From Streptomyces cylindrosporus (GTDB taxonomy: Bacteria > Actinomycetota > Actinomycetes > Streptomycetales > Streptomycetaceae), in assembly GCF_022698165.1 (NCBI RefSeq), contig NZ_JALDAY010000009.1, positions 310,001 to 374,000 of the forward strand: a stretch of 64,000 nt of DNA. Direction: 5' to 3'. The notes beneath the pieces were generated by a model. The model was not told where the DNA came from. It saw only the letters and a program-made list of their open reading frames with translations, and searched no databases. Position 1 is the stretch's first letter; each line of letters opens with the position of its first letter. This document shows positions 16,209-24,045 of this stretch, in pieces. A program made the translations under genes and the position numbers.

Positions 16209-17153
16209 TCAGCGCCGGTCCTTCGTCGCCCCGGCCAGCCAGACGGTGTTGTCCACGGCCATGGTCCGTATCTCGTGCTCGCTGAAGCCCGCGGCCAGCA
16301 GCCGGTCGGCCAGCAGCGCCAGGCCGTCCTCCACCGGGGGGTTGAAGGGCTGTCCGAGGTCGCTGGAGAGCACGGAGTGCTCCGGGCCGACCGCCCGGAT
16401 GTGCTCCAGCCACACCTCCCAGGAGACCTTGCCGGTGTACGGGGTGGTGAAGCACCTCTCCAACAGGGCGCCCTTGGCGGCGAGTCGGCGCTGGCGTTCC
16501 ACGTCCACCCGCTGGGAGGTGAACTCCGGATGGGTGATCACCATCCGGCGTACGCCCTCCTCGGCCGCCGCGTCCACGACGGCGGCGATCTCGTCGGAGC
16601 CGAGATGGCCGGTCGCCAGGGTCATGTCGTGGGCGGCGATCACCCTGAGCACCTGCCGGGTGGCCTCCAGCACACTGCCGTCCGGCGCGAGGACGTCCAC
16701 CGGGTCGGCCGTCATGCCCGCGGCCCGTAACTCCTCCTGTAACTGCACCCACATGGGCGGTGTGGCGCCCTCCGGGCCGGCGGCCGTGCAGGCCCGCTCG
16801 TTGGCGCTGTCCACGGTGGGCAACCAGACGAACTGCGCCCCGCCGCGGCCGGCGATCTCCACGGCGATCGGGTTCATGCCGCCCACCGAGCCGTTGAGGG
16901 TGATCGCGCCGACCGCGCCGAAGCCGGGTACGGCGGTCCGGACCACCTCGGCCCGCTCCGCCGTGGGCACGTAGTGCGACTTGAGCACGAACCCCGACAG
17001 ACCGACCTCGGCGAAGCGGGCCGCGAGCGTCAGGTCGTCGATGCGCCGCTTCATCAGGTCGGGCGCGATGTGCACATGGATGTCGTAGGCTCCCGCGACG
17101 AGTGTGCGGGCGTGGTCCGACGGTGTCGGATGTGTGGCTGGTCGATCGGTCAT
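16209..17153 (-). CDS. DUF6282-like amidohydrolase-fold protein
   Basis: A 314-residue TIM-barrel hydrolase-like protein. A metal motif AYDIHVHIAPDLMKRR sits near residue 25, then FVLKSHYVPTAERAEVV, ATGHLGSDEIAAVVDAA, MVITHPEF and VLSSDLGQPFNPP supply further histidines and an aspartate typical of amidohydrolase metal sites. I recognise the pattern as the DUF6282 family, whose reaction is not established. ATG 17153 is preferred over an in-frame start at 17198, which overlaps the operator. It is the first gene of the leftward operon, so it may carry out the initial hydrolysis of the imported compound. Confidence 0.7.
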   Translation of the reverse strand: MTDRPATHPTPSDHARTLVAGAYDIHVHIAPDLMKRRIDDLTLAARFAEVGLSGFVLKSHYVPTAERAEVVRTAVPGFGAVGAITLNGSVGGMNPIAVEIAGRGGAQFVWLPTVDSANERACTAAGPEGATPPMWVQLQEELRAAGMTADPVDVLAPDGSVLEATRQVLRVIAAHDMTLATGHLGSDEIAAVVDAAAEEGVRRMVITHPEFTSQRVDVERQRRLAAKGALLERCFTTPYTGKVSWEVWLEHIRAVGPEHSVLSSDLGQPFNPPVEDGLALLADRLLAAGFSEHEIRTMAVDNTVWLAGATKDRR

Positions 17154-17186
17154 TTCCGAACTCCCTGTCGCCAATTTAGTGAACCG

Positions 17187-17200
17187 GATTGTTAACAATC
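17187..17200. promoter_or_regulatory. GntR operator upstream of the catabolic operon
   Basis: GATTGTTAACAATC is a perfect 14-base palindrome 34 bases before the first gene of the leftward operon. Its core ATTGTTAACAAT differs by one base from a site at 17971-17982 on the other side of the gntR gene. Confidence 0.65.
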
Positions 17201-17239
17201 ACCGCCGTATCGTCAATGGGTTGCGCAGAAAGTGTTCCG

Positions 17240-17929
17240 CTACGACGTTCCGGAGTCCGGTACGGCCGTGCCGGGCCCCGGCGCGGCCGTACCGCGCAGG
17301 GCCCGGATCACGCTGCCGAGATGTTGCCGGGCGGCCTCCTCGGCGGCCGCGGGATCGCGACTGCAGATGGCGTCGATGATCGCCAGATGTTCGGGCAGCG
17401 AGACGGAGGGCCGCCCCGGTTGCATGGCGAGCCGGAACTGGTGGCGGACGGCCTGGCCGCGCAACCGCTCGATCACCCCGCCCGCCGTGCGCTGTCCGCT
17501 CATCTCCAGCATGCGGCGGTGCAGCCGGTTGTTGAGCTCCGAATAGGCCATCACCGCACCGGACTCGACCGCGGCGGCCATCCCCTCGCGTATCCCGCGC
17601 AGTTCGGCGATCTCCGTCTCGGTCACCCGCTGCGCGGCCTTGGCCGCGCACAGCCCCTCGACCGCCATCCGCACCTCGAGGATCTCGATGGCCTCGGCCA
17701 GGGGCACCGCCCGGACCCTGGCCCCGCGGTGCGGGACGCGCTCCACCAGCCCTTCGTTGCCGAGCTGGAGCAGCGCCGAGCGGACGGCTCCGCGACTGGC
17801 CGAGAACCGCTCCGACAGATCCGTCTCCACCAGCCGTTGATCCGGTACGTAGTCCCCGCTCACGATCGCCGCGCGGATGGCCTCGACGACCGGGCCGGAC
17901 TGGGACGGGACATGGTGCGTACCCGACAC
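17240..17929 (-). CDS. GntR-family (FadR/FCD subfamily) regulator
   Basis: A 229-residue regulator with an N-terminal winged helix (about residues 10-75: LVETDLSERFSASRGAVRSALLQL) and a helical FCD ligand domain (IEILEVRMAVEGLCAAKA, then NNRLHRRMLEMSG and SLPEHLAIIDAICSRD, which hold the acidic and histidine residues that often bind a metal). FCD ligands are usually small carboxylates, fitting the neighbouring cluster. The GTG start at 17929 follows a plausible ribosome site. It lies between the leftward operon and the divergent dehydrogenase, with matching palindromes on both sides. Confidence 0.85.
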   Translation of the reverse strand: MSGTHHVPSQSGPVVEAIRAAIVSGDYVPDQRLVETDLSERFSASRGAVRSALLQLGNEGLVERVPHRGARVRAVPLAEAIEILEVRMAVEGLCAAKAAQRVTETEIAELRGIREGMAAAVESGAVMAYSELNNRLHRRMLEMSGQRTAGGVIERLRGQAVRHQFRLAMQPGRPSVSLPEHLAIIDAICSRDPAAAEEAARQHLGSVIRALRGTAAPGPGTAVPDSGTS

Positions 17930-17970
17930 GTGACCCCCTCTTTCCTGTGGACCCCCTGAATGGCGACAAT

Positions 17971-17982
17971 ATTGTTACCAAT
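17971..17982. promoter_or_regulatory. GntR operator between gntR and the divergent dehydrogenase
   Basis: ATTGTTACCAAT matches the core of the 17187-17200 palindrome at 11 of 12 positions. It overlaps another short palindrome, ACAATATTGT (17966-17975). It would let GntR control itself and the gene at 18034. Confidence 0.6.
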
Positions 17983-18033
17983 TCTCCGGCAGTGCGGCGC
18001 CCCCGCCGCGCACGAGGACGAGGAGCACCGTCC

Positions 18034-18825
18034 GTGGAAACCGTCGCCACCGAGGGTCCGCGCATCGCCGTACTGGGTCTCGGGGAGGCCGGTGGCGCCA
18101 TCGCGGCCGACCTGGCCGCGGCGGGCGCACATGTGAGGGGCCATGACCCGAAGGTGCCGGCGCCGCCGGGCGTGGTGGACACCGGCGGTGACGCGGAGGC
18201 GGCCCTGGGCTGCGACCTCGTACTGAGCGTCAACAGCGCCTCGGACGCGGTGGACGCCCTGCGGGCGGGGCTGGCCGGAACGTCCCCCGGCTGCCTCTGG
18301 GCCGACCTCAACACCGCCGCCCCCGCGCTGAAGAGGCGCCTCGGGGAGATCGCCGCGGACGCCGGCATCGGATTCGCCGACGTCTCCTTGATGGCGACCG
18401 TGCCCGGCAGGGGGCTGCGCACCCCGATGCTGGTCTCCGGCCCGGACGCCGAACGCTGTGCCACGCTGCTTCGCCCCCTCGGTGCGCGGATCGAGGTCCT
18501 GGACGGCCCGGCCGGTCTGGCCGCCGAACGCAAGCTGCTGCGCAGCGTCTTCTACAAGGGCCTCGCGGCAGCTGTGGTCGAGGCCCTCGACGCGGCCCGG
18601 GCCGCCGGCTGCGAGGACTGGCTGCGCGAGGTCGTCGCCGAGGAGCTGACCCGGGCGGACGCTTCGACCGTGGACCGGATGGTCGACGGCAGCCGCCGGC
18701 ACGCGGTACGCCGGACCGTGGAGATGCAGGCCGCCGCCGACATGCTCGACGACCTCGGTGTGCCCCCGCTGGTCGCCACGGCCGGCCGGGACGTTCTGCG
18801 ACGGCTGTCCGCGCCGCCGAAGTGA
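18034..18825 (+). CDS. NAD(P)-dependent 6-phosphogluconate/3-hydroxyisobutyrate dehydrogenase-like protein
   Basis: A 263-residue oxidoreductase. The Rossmann motif RIAVLGLGEAGGAIAADLAAAG opens the protein; the C-terminal helical domain holds ERKLLRSVFYKGLAAAVVEAL, where the lysine is where the catalytic lysine of beta-hydroxyacid dehydrogenases is expected. The C-terminus resembles the DUF1932 subgroup. GTG 18034, behind a GAGGACGAGGAG stretch, is chosen over an ATG at 17947 that would read through the operator. It is divergent from gntR with a matched operator, so it probably handles a hydroxy acid in the same pathway as the leftward operon. Confidence 0.75.
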   Translation: METVATEGPRIAVLGLGEAGGAIAADLAAAGAHVRGHDPKVPAPPGVVDTGGDAEAALGCDLVLSVNSASDAVDALRAGLAGTSPGCLWADLNTAAPALKRRLGEIAADAGIGFADVSLMATVPGRGLRTPMLVSGPDAERCATLLRPLGARIEVLDGPAGLAAERKLLRSVFYKGLAAAVVEALDAARAAGCEDWLREVVAEELTRADASTVDRMVDGSRRHAVRRTVEMQAAADMLDDLGVPPLVATAGRDVLRRLSAPPK

Positions 18826-18845
18826 GGGACCGTCAGGATCAACTC

Positions 18846-18927
18846 TGCAAGAGCGGTACCTGGATTGTCTGACAAGACTTGCAGGGAACGTAACGCTGTC
18901 GGCGTAGGCCTGCAAGACGTGTGCAGG
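18846..18927. repeat. cluster of TGCAAG elements before the esterase genes
   Basis: TGCAAG occurs at 18846 (forward), 18878 (reverse, CTTGCA) and 18911 (forward), spaced 32-33 bases, about three helical turns. Within the cluster are TTGTC-T-GACAA (18865-18875) and CCTGCA-N7-TGCAGG (18909-18927). The rest of the 274-base gap holds GCGCA-TAT-TGCGC (18992-19004). These may be operators for the esterase operon; no known regulator is implied. Confidence 0.4.
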
Positions 18928-19099
18928 AAATCGAGTCGAATCTCGGGGACTCAAGCGCTCGGCCGCACAAGAGTGTTGGACAATCTGTGTCGCGCATATT
19001 GCGCACAATATTGCTGGGCGGTTACGTTCACGCGGTGCCTCCGCTCTCCCCCCACGGCAGTTCACCGTTCCCGATCGCGAAGTCAGGAGCTGGGAACCC

Positions 19100-20770
19100 A
19101 TGATCAGAACGAAACCGTCCGGCAGACTCGCCGTCGCTCTGGCCGCGGTCGGTGTGCTCGGCCTGGGACTGCTGTCCCCGGTCGCGGCAGACGCCCTGAA
19201 GGCCGCGGCCCAGCCCGCCGCCTCCGCGCACCCCTCTTCGCTGGTGGTGCGGACGGACGCCGGCAAAGTCCGCGGCGACAGCCGGACCGGCTACGACCAG
19301 TGGCTCGGCATCCCCTACGCCGCCGATCCCGTCGGCCGCAACCGCTGGAGGTCCCCGCAGCCCGTGGCCAAGTGGTCGGGCGTGCGCGACGCGTCCGCGT
19401 TCGCCGACCGCTGTGCCCAGAACAGCGGTTGGGACCCCGGCTACGAGAAGACCATCACCAGCGAGGACTGCCTCGCCCTCAACGTGTACGTCCCCGACCA
19501 CGCCAAGGCGGCAGCCCCCGTCGTCGTGTGGATCCACGGCGGCGGCAACACGGGTGGCGCGGGCCAGGACACCGACCCGCGCAGGTTCGTCGAGCAGACC
19601 GGCGCGATCGTCGTGACCGTCAACTACCGTCTCGGCGCGCTGGGTTTCCTCAACCTCCCCCAGCTGCAGGCCGAGAGCGGGAACGGCCCCGGCAACTACG
19701 GGCTGCTCGACCAGCAGGCCGCCCTGCGCTGGGTGCGCACCAACATCTCGCGGTTCGGCGGCGATGCGGGCAATGTGACCATCGCCGGGCAGTCCGCCGG
19801 CGGGAGCGCGGTCTGTGACGAGCTCGCCTCGCCCACCGCCAAGGGCCTGTTCACGCACGCCGTCATCGTCAGCGGCGGCTGCAGCCTGCAGACGGCGGCC
19901 GCGGGGCAGACGCAGAGCGCGGCGTTCGTGAAGGCCGTCGGCTGCGACACCGCCTCCGACGTCCTGGCCTGTCTGCGCGCCACGTCCGCCGCCGATCTCC
20001 TCGCCGCGCAGAAGAAGGCAGGAGTCTCACCCTCCGTCGGCGGCACCGCCTTCCCGGTGAACCCCGCGACCGCCGTACAGACCGGGAACTTCAACCGCGT
20101 CCCGGTGATGCTCGGTCAGACCAACAGCGAGCGCGGCCTGTTCACCTTCCAGAACTACGACTACCTCGGCAACCCCATGACCGCCGCCCAGTACGAGCAA
20201 CAGGTGCGCGCCACCTACGGGGCGAACGCCGACAAGGTCCTGGCGGAGTACCCGCTCAGCGCGTACGCCACCCCGGGCGAGGCCTGGACCGCCGTCCAGA
20301 ACGGCTCCACCTCCTACACCCGGCAGCAGCTGTTCGGCTCGCTGTCGAAGTATGTGCCCACCTACGCCTACGAGTTCGCCGAGAGCGACACCCCGCACTT
20401 CACATCGATCTTCCGCATCCAGCAGAAGAGCGAGACGGCACGCGACTTCCCCTTCGGCGGCGCCGTCCACGTCGACGACCTCGGCTACATCTGGGACTAC
20501 CTCGGCCAGACCCTGCCCTACGACGACGACCAGCTGGAGCTGTCCCACCAGATGATCACGTACTGGGGGCGGTTCGCCGCCGACGGCGACCCCAACGGGG
20601 CACGTACGCCGGACTGGCCCAAGTACAGCGCGAGCACAGGGAAGTTGATGTCCCTGAAGGCCTGCGACACCGACCCGTCGAGCAACCGGGCCCCGGCGGC
20701 CTGCTCCAAGGTCACCGACGGCTTCGCCGCCGAGCACGACCTCGACTTCTGGGCGAGCCTGCCGAGCTGA
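19100..20770 (+). CDS. secreted type B carboxylesterase
   Basis: A 556-residue alpha/beta-hydrolase with a signal peptide (RLAVALAAVGVLGLGLLSPVAADA). The nucleophile elbow is GQSAGG near residue 231, and the oxyanion motif is HGGGN near residue 150. EDCLALNVYVP and GNYGLLDQQAALRWV are type B carboxylesterase hallmarks. It is exported and cleaves carboxylic esters; the natural substrate is unknown. It heads a likely three-gene operon, with gaps of 57 and 84 bases. An ATG with GGAG-like context at 19100 sets the start. Confidence 0.85.
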   Translation: MIRTKPSGRLAVALAAVGVLGLGLLSPVAADALKAAAQPAASAHPSSLVVRTDAGKVRGDSRTGYDQWLGIPYAADPVGRNRWRSPQPVAKWSGVRDASAFADRCAQNSGWDPGYEKTITSEDCLALNVYVPDHAKAAAPVVVWIHGGGNTGGAGQDTDPRRFVEQTGAIVVTVNYRLGALGFLNLPQLQAESGNGPGNYGLLDQQAALRWVRTNISRFGGDAGNVTIAGQSAGGSAVCDELASPTAKGLFTHAVIVSGGCSLQTAAAGQTQSAAFVKAVGCDTASDVLACLRATSAADLLAAQKKAGVSPSVGGTAFPVNPATAVQTGNFNRVPVMLGQTNSERGLFTFQNYDYLGNPMTAAQYEQQVRATYGANADKVLAEYPLSAYATPGEAWTAVQNGSTSYTRQQLFGSLSKYVPTYAYEFAESDTPHFTSIFRIQQKSETARDFPFGGAVHVDDLGYIWDYLGQTLPYDDDQLELSHQMITYWGRFAADGDPNGARTPDWPKYSASTGKLMSLKACDTDPSSNRAPAACSKVTDGFAAEHDLDFWASLPS

Positions 20771-20827
20771 CGAGAACGATCACACCGGACCACCAATTCC
20801 CGCTCCGCCGTTGGGAGTTGCTTCACC

Positions 20828-22225
20828 ATGCCCTTCTTCGTCGTGCGCCGCGCACCAGCGGCACTGCGCACCCTCGCGGTCCTGGCCGCCGTGCTCGTCC
20901 TCACCGCGGGCGGCAGCGCGGCGCACGCGAGCAGGAAAGCCGACACCGCACAGCGTCTCGCCCCGCAGGTCGTCCACACCGGAACCGGCCCAACGGGCTA
21001 CCGGGTCACGTTCCGCTTCAAGGCTCCCGACGCCACCAGCGTCCGGATCAAGGGCGAGTGGTACTTCGCCGACCCGTACGAGCTCTCCGCCCTGACCGGC
21101 GACAAGGACACCACCATCACCACCCCCGGAATCCTGCCCGCGCAGTGGAAACCGGGCGACATACCCATCGGCTCCCCGAACTCCTCCGCGGCCAACTGGC
21201 CGGTCGCCGCCATGACCGAGAACCCCCGCACCGGCGTGTGGTCCTACACGGTCCCGCTGCCGTCCGGCGTCTTCAACTACGGCTTCTACGTGGACTGTTC
21301 CAGCCCGACCCAGACCGGCTGCACCGAGGTGTCGGATCCGGGCAACCCGCCCTGGAACACCAGGAACGGGAAGACCACCGGCTCGGTCCAGGCCCTCAGC
21401 CAGGTCTACGTCCCCTCGGACCCCGAGTTCGGGACCGTCGACCAGGCCTGGCAGGCCCAGGCCGTCGGCCGGCGGGGCGGGCTCGCCGACGTCGCCTATC
21501 CGACGTCCAGCCCGATCATTCCCGCGGGCACCAACCGCCTGGCCGTCTACACACCGCCCGGCTACGACACGCACCGCGCGAAGCCGTACCCGACGGTCTA
21601 TCTGTTCAGCGGAGGCGACAACGAGACGGACTGGAGCACCCAGGGCGATGTGGCCGCCATCCTGGACAACCTCATCGACACCGGACAGATCCAGCCGATG
21701 GTGGTCGTGATGCCCAACTCCCTCGGGGAGACGGACGACTCCACGGGCTATCCGGCCTTCGACGCCAACCTCACGGACAACGTGATCCCCTACGTCGAGT
21801 CGCACTACCACGTCTCCACCGCCGCCTCCCAACGGGCCGTCGGCGGTCAGGGCTTCGGCGGCTCGATCGCCATGTCGCTGCTGTTCCGGCACACCGACCG
21901 GTTCGGCTACTACGGGGTCCTGAGCCCGGGCGTCATCGCTCCCTTCACCGTCCCGGACGCGTCGGACATCAGTGACGCGCAGGTGGCGGCGATCAAGAAG
22001 ACGGGAGTCTTCGTCGGCGGCGGCTGGCAGGAACCGAGCGTCACGCCCGGCGGCGTGCACGGAGCGGGTCACTCCTACCACGCCCGTGTCGTCTCCACCC
22101 TGGCGGAGAAGGGCGTGGGCCTGACCGCGGACTTCGTCAACGGCGGCCACGAGTGGTTCGTCTGGCGCCAGTTGATCAGGGACTTCCTCACCCGAACCGC
22201 GTTCTTCCCGCCGGTGACGGGCTGA
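20828..22225 (+). CDS. secreted esterase-like protein lacking the nucleophile serine
   Basis: A 465-residue exported protein with a signal peptide (LRTLAVLAAVLVLTAGGSAAHA), an N-terminal immunoglobulin-like or carbohydrate-binding-like part (about residues 50-200) and a C-terminal alpha/beta-hydrolase of the esterase D/feruloyl esterase (XynZ) type (RLAVYTPPGYDTHRAKPYPTVYLFSGG, then GGHEWFVWR). At the nucleophile elbow, where the family has GLSMGG, this protein reads GQGFGG, so the serine is replaced by glycine. It may be a non-catalytic binding protein or use another residue. It sits between two intact esterases. Confidence 0.75.
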   Translation: MPFFVVRRAPAALRTLAVLAAVLVLTAGGSAAHASRKADTAQRLAPQVVHTGTGPTGYRVTFRFKAPDATSVRIKGEWYFADPYELSALTGDKDTTITTPGILPAQWKPGDIPIGSPNSSAANWPVAAMTENPRTGVWSYTVPLPSGVFNYGFYVDCSSPTQTGCTEVSDPGNPPWNTRNGKTTGSVQALSQVYVPSDPEFGTVDQAWQAQAVGRRGGLADVAYPTSSPIIPAGTNRLAVYTPPGYDTHRAKPYPTVYLFSGGDNETDWSTQGDVAAILDNLIDTGQIQPMVVVMPNSLGETDDSTGYPAFDANLTDNVIPYVESHYHVSTAASQRAVGGQGFGGSIAMSLLFRHTDRFGYYGVLSPGVIAPFTVPDASDISDAQVAAIKKTGVFVGGGWQEPSVTPGGVHGAGHSYHARVVSTLAEKGVGLTADFVNGGHEWFVWRQLIRDFLTRTAFFPPVTG

Positions 22226-22309
22226 ATCCGCACCGACGCCCCCGACGCACCCGACCCCCACAGCGCTCCTCCCACCATCCCCCTTCCCCCCACCGGTCAG
22301 GAGATCGGA

Positions 22310-24025
22310 ATGACCATGCCCGAAAACCAACACCCCCTCCCCTCGGACTCGTCGCTCCGCCGACGGGACTTCCTGGGCCGCACCGCCGGCGTCGCCGCGG
22401 GCGCCGTCCTCCTCGACGCGGTCGGCGCGCAGTCCGCGCCCGCGGCGGAGTCGCTTCGGGAAGGGCCGGTGCGGATCGACACCGGCCTCGTCTCCGGGGT
22501 CCCCGCCGCGGCGGCCGGCGTCACCGTCTTCAAGGGAATTCCGTACGCGGCCACCACGGCCGGCCGCAACCGCTGGCGCCCGCCGCAGCCGGCACCGCGA
22601 TGGAAGGGCGTCCGCAGGGCCGACACCTTCGGCGACGCCCCGCCGCAGGCGTCGACCACCCTCACGATGAGCGAGGACTGCCTCAACCTCAACGTCTGGA
22701 CGGGCGCCAGGAGCGGCCGGGAGCGGCGCCCCGTCTACGTCTGGCTCTACGGCGGCGGATTCTCGGCCGGGACCGGTTCGGACCCGAGCTTCGACGGCTC
22801 GGTCCTCGCCGCCAAGGGCATCGTGGTGGTCACCATCAACTACCGCCTCGGCGCCCTGGGTTTCCTCGCCACGCCCGAACTGAGCGCGGAGGACCCGCAC
22901 GGAGTGTCGGGCAACTACGGCCTGCTCGACCAGATCGCGGCCCTGAAGTGGGTACGGCGGAACATCGCGGCGTTCGGCGGCGACGCGCGCCGCGTCACCG
23001 TGGGCGGCCAGTCCGCCGGTGCCGGCTCCACCGACATGCTGTCCATGTCCCCGCTCGCCACGGGCCTCTTCCGGCGCTCCGTCGCCGAGAGCCAGGTCCG
23101 CCATCCGCGCGACCCCGAGTTGCGCTACCTGGGCGTGTCACTGCGGAACATGGAGACGGCCCTGGAACAGGGCCCCGCCTACGCCGCCTCGAAAGGCGCG
23201 AGCACACTGGCGGAGCTCCGCGCCCTGCCGTGGCAGGACTTCACGGACGGAGCCTCGCTCAAGGACGAGACCGTGGACACCAAGTCCGTCGCGAAACCAC
23301 CGCTGTTCAGGCCCGTGGTCGACGGCCGGGTCCTGCCGGCCGGCTACCAGCGGACGTACGAGGCGCGGGCGCAGAACGACGTCTGGTACCTGGCCGGCAA
23401 CAACCTCGACGAGAGCGGGGCGGTACCGGAGACGGCCTTCGCCTACTGGCGCGAGGCCGGCTACCCGGATCGCCCCGGCGCCCCGCCCGTCCATGTCACC
23501 CTCGACGACTACGTGAGCGCCGCGCGGCGGAAGTTCGACGCGATGGCCGACGAGTTCCTCACCCTGTACCCGGCCGGCACGGACGACGAGGCCGCGCTCG
23601 CCAGCAACGACGCGGTCCGCGACAACTCGCGTGTCTCGACGTACCTGTGGGGCCGGGAATGGACGAAGGGCGCCGACCGCCCGGTGTACACGTACTTCTG
23701 GACACACCGCCCGCCGGGCTCCGACCACGACATCCGCGGGGCGTACCACGGCTCCGAGATCGTCTACTTCTTCGGCAACCTCTACCCGGACACGCAGCCC
23801 TGGACCGACCAGGACCGCGAGATCGCCGACACCCTCTCCTCCTACCTGGCCAACTACGTCTCCACCGGCGATCCGAACGGCCGCGGTCTGCCCAACTGGC
23901 CCGCGTACCGGCCCGGTTCACCCACGGTCATGGAGATCGGCGAGCACTACGGGCCGATGCGGGTGGCGTCGCCGGAGAAGGTCGACTTCTGGAGGCGGTA
24001 CTTCGCCACACAGGACGCCTGGTAG
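22310..24025 (+). CDS. secreted type B carboxylesterase, Tat-type signal
   Basis: A 571-residue carboxylesterase. The N-terminus has a twin-arginine signal, LRRRDFLGRTAGVAAGAVLLD, unlike the Sec-type signal of the esterase at 19100. The nucleophile elbow is GQSAGA near residue 241; EDCLNLNVW and GNYGLLDQIAALKWV are family hallmarks, and HGSEIVYFFG holds the catalytic-histidine region. It is related to the protein at 19100 but clearly divergent. Third gene of the esterase set; it converges with the metallo-hydrolase gene 20 bases away. Confidence 0.85.
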   Translation: MTMPENQHPLPSDSSLRRRDFLGRTAGVAAGAVLLDAVGAQSAPAAESLREGPVRIDTGLVSGVPAAAAGVTVFKGIPYAATTAGRNRWRPPQPAPRWKGVRRADTFGDAPPQASTTLTMSEDCLNLNVWTGARSGRERRPVYVWLYGGGFSAGTGSDPSFDGSVLAAKGIVVVTINYRLGALGFLATPELSAEDPHGVSGNYGLLDQIAALKWVRRNIAAFGGDARRVTVGGQSAGAGSTDMLSMSPLATGLFRRSVAESQVRHPRDPELRYLGVSLRNMETALEQGPAYAASKGASTLAELRALPWQDFTDGASLKDETVDTKSVAKPPLFRPVVDGRVLPAGYQRTYEARAQNDVWYLAGNNLDESGAVPETAFAYWREAGYPDRPGAPPVHVTLDDYVSAARRKFDAMADEFLTLYPAGTDDEAALASNDAVRDNSRVSTYLWGREWTKGADRPVYTYFWTHRPPGSDHDIRGAYHGSEIVYFFGNLYPDTQPWTDQDREIADTLSSYLANYVSTGDPNGRGLPNWPAYRPGSPTVMEIGEHYGPMRVASPEKVDFWRRYFATQDAW

Positions 24026-24045
24026 ACGGCCCGGCCGCCGCCCGG

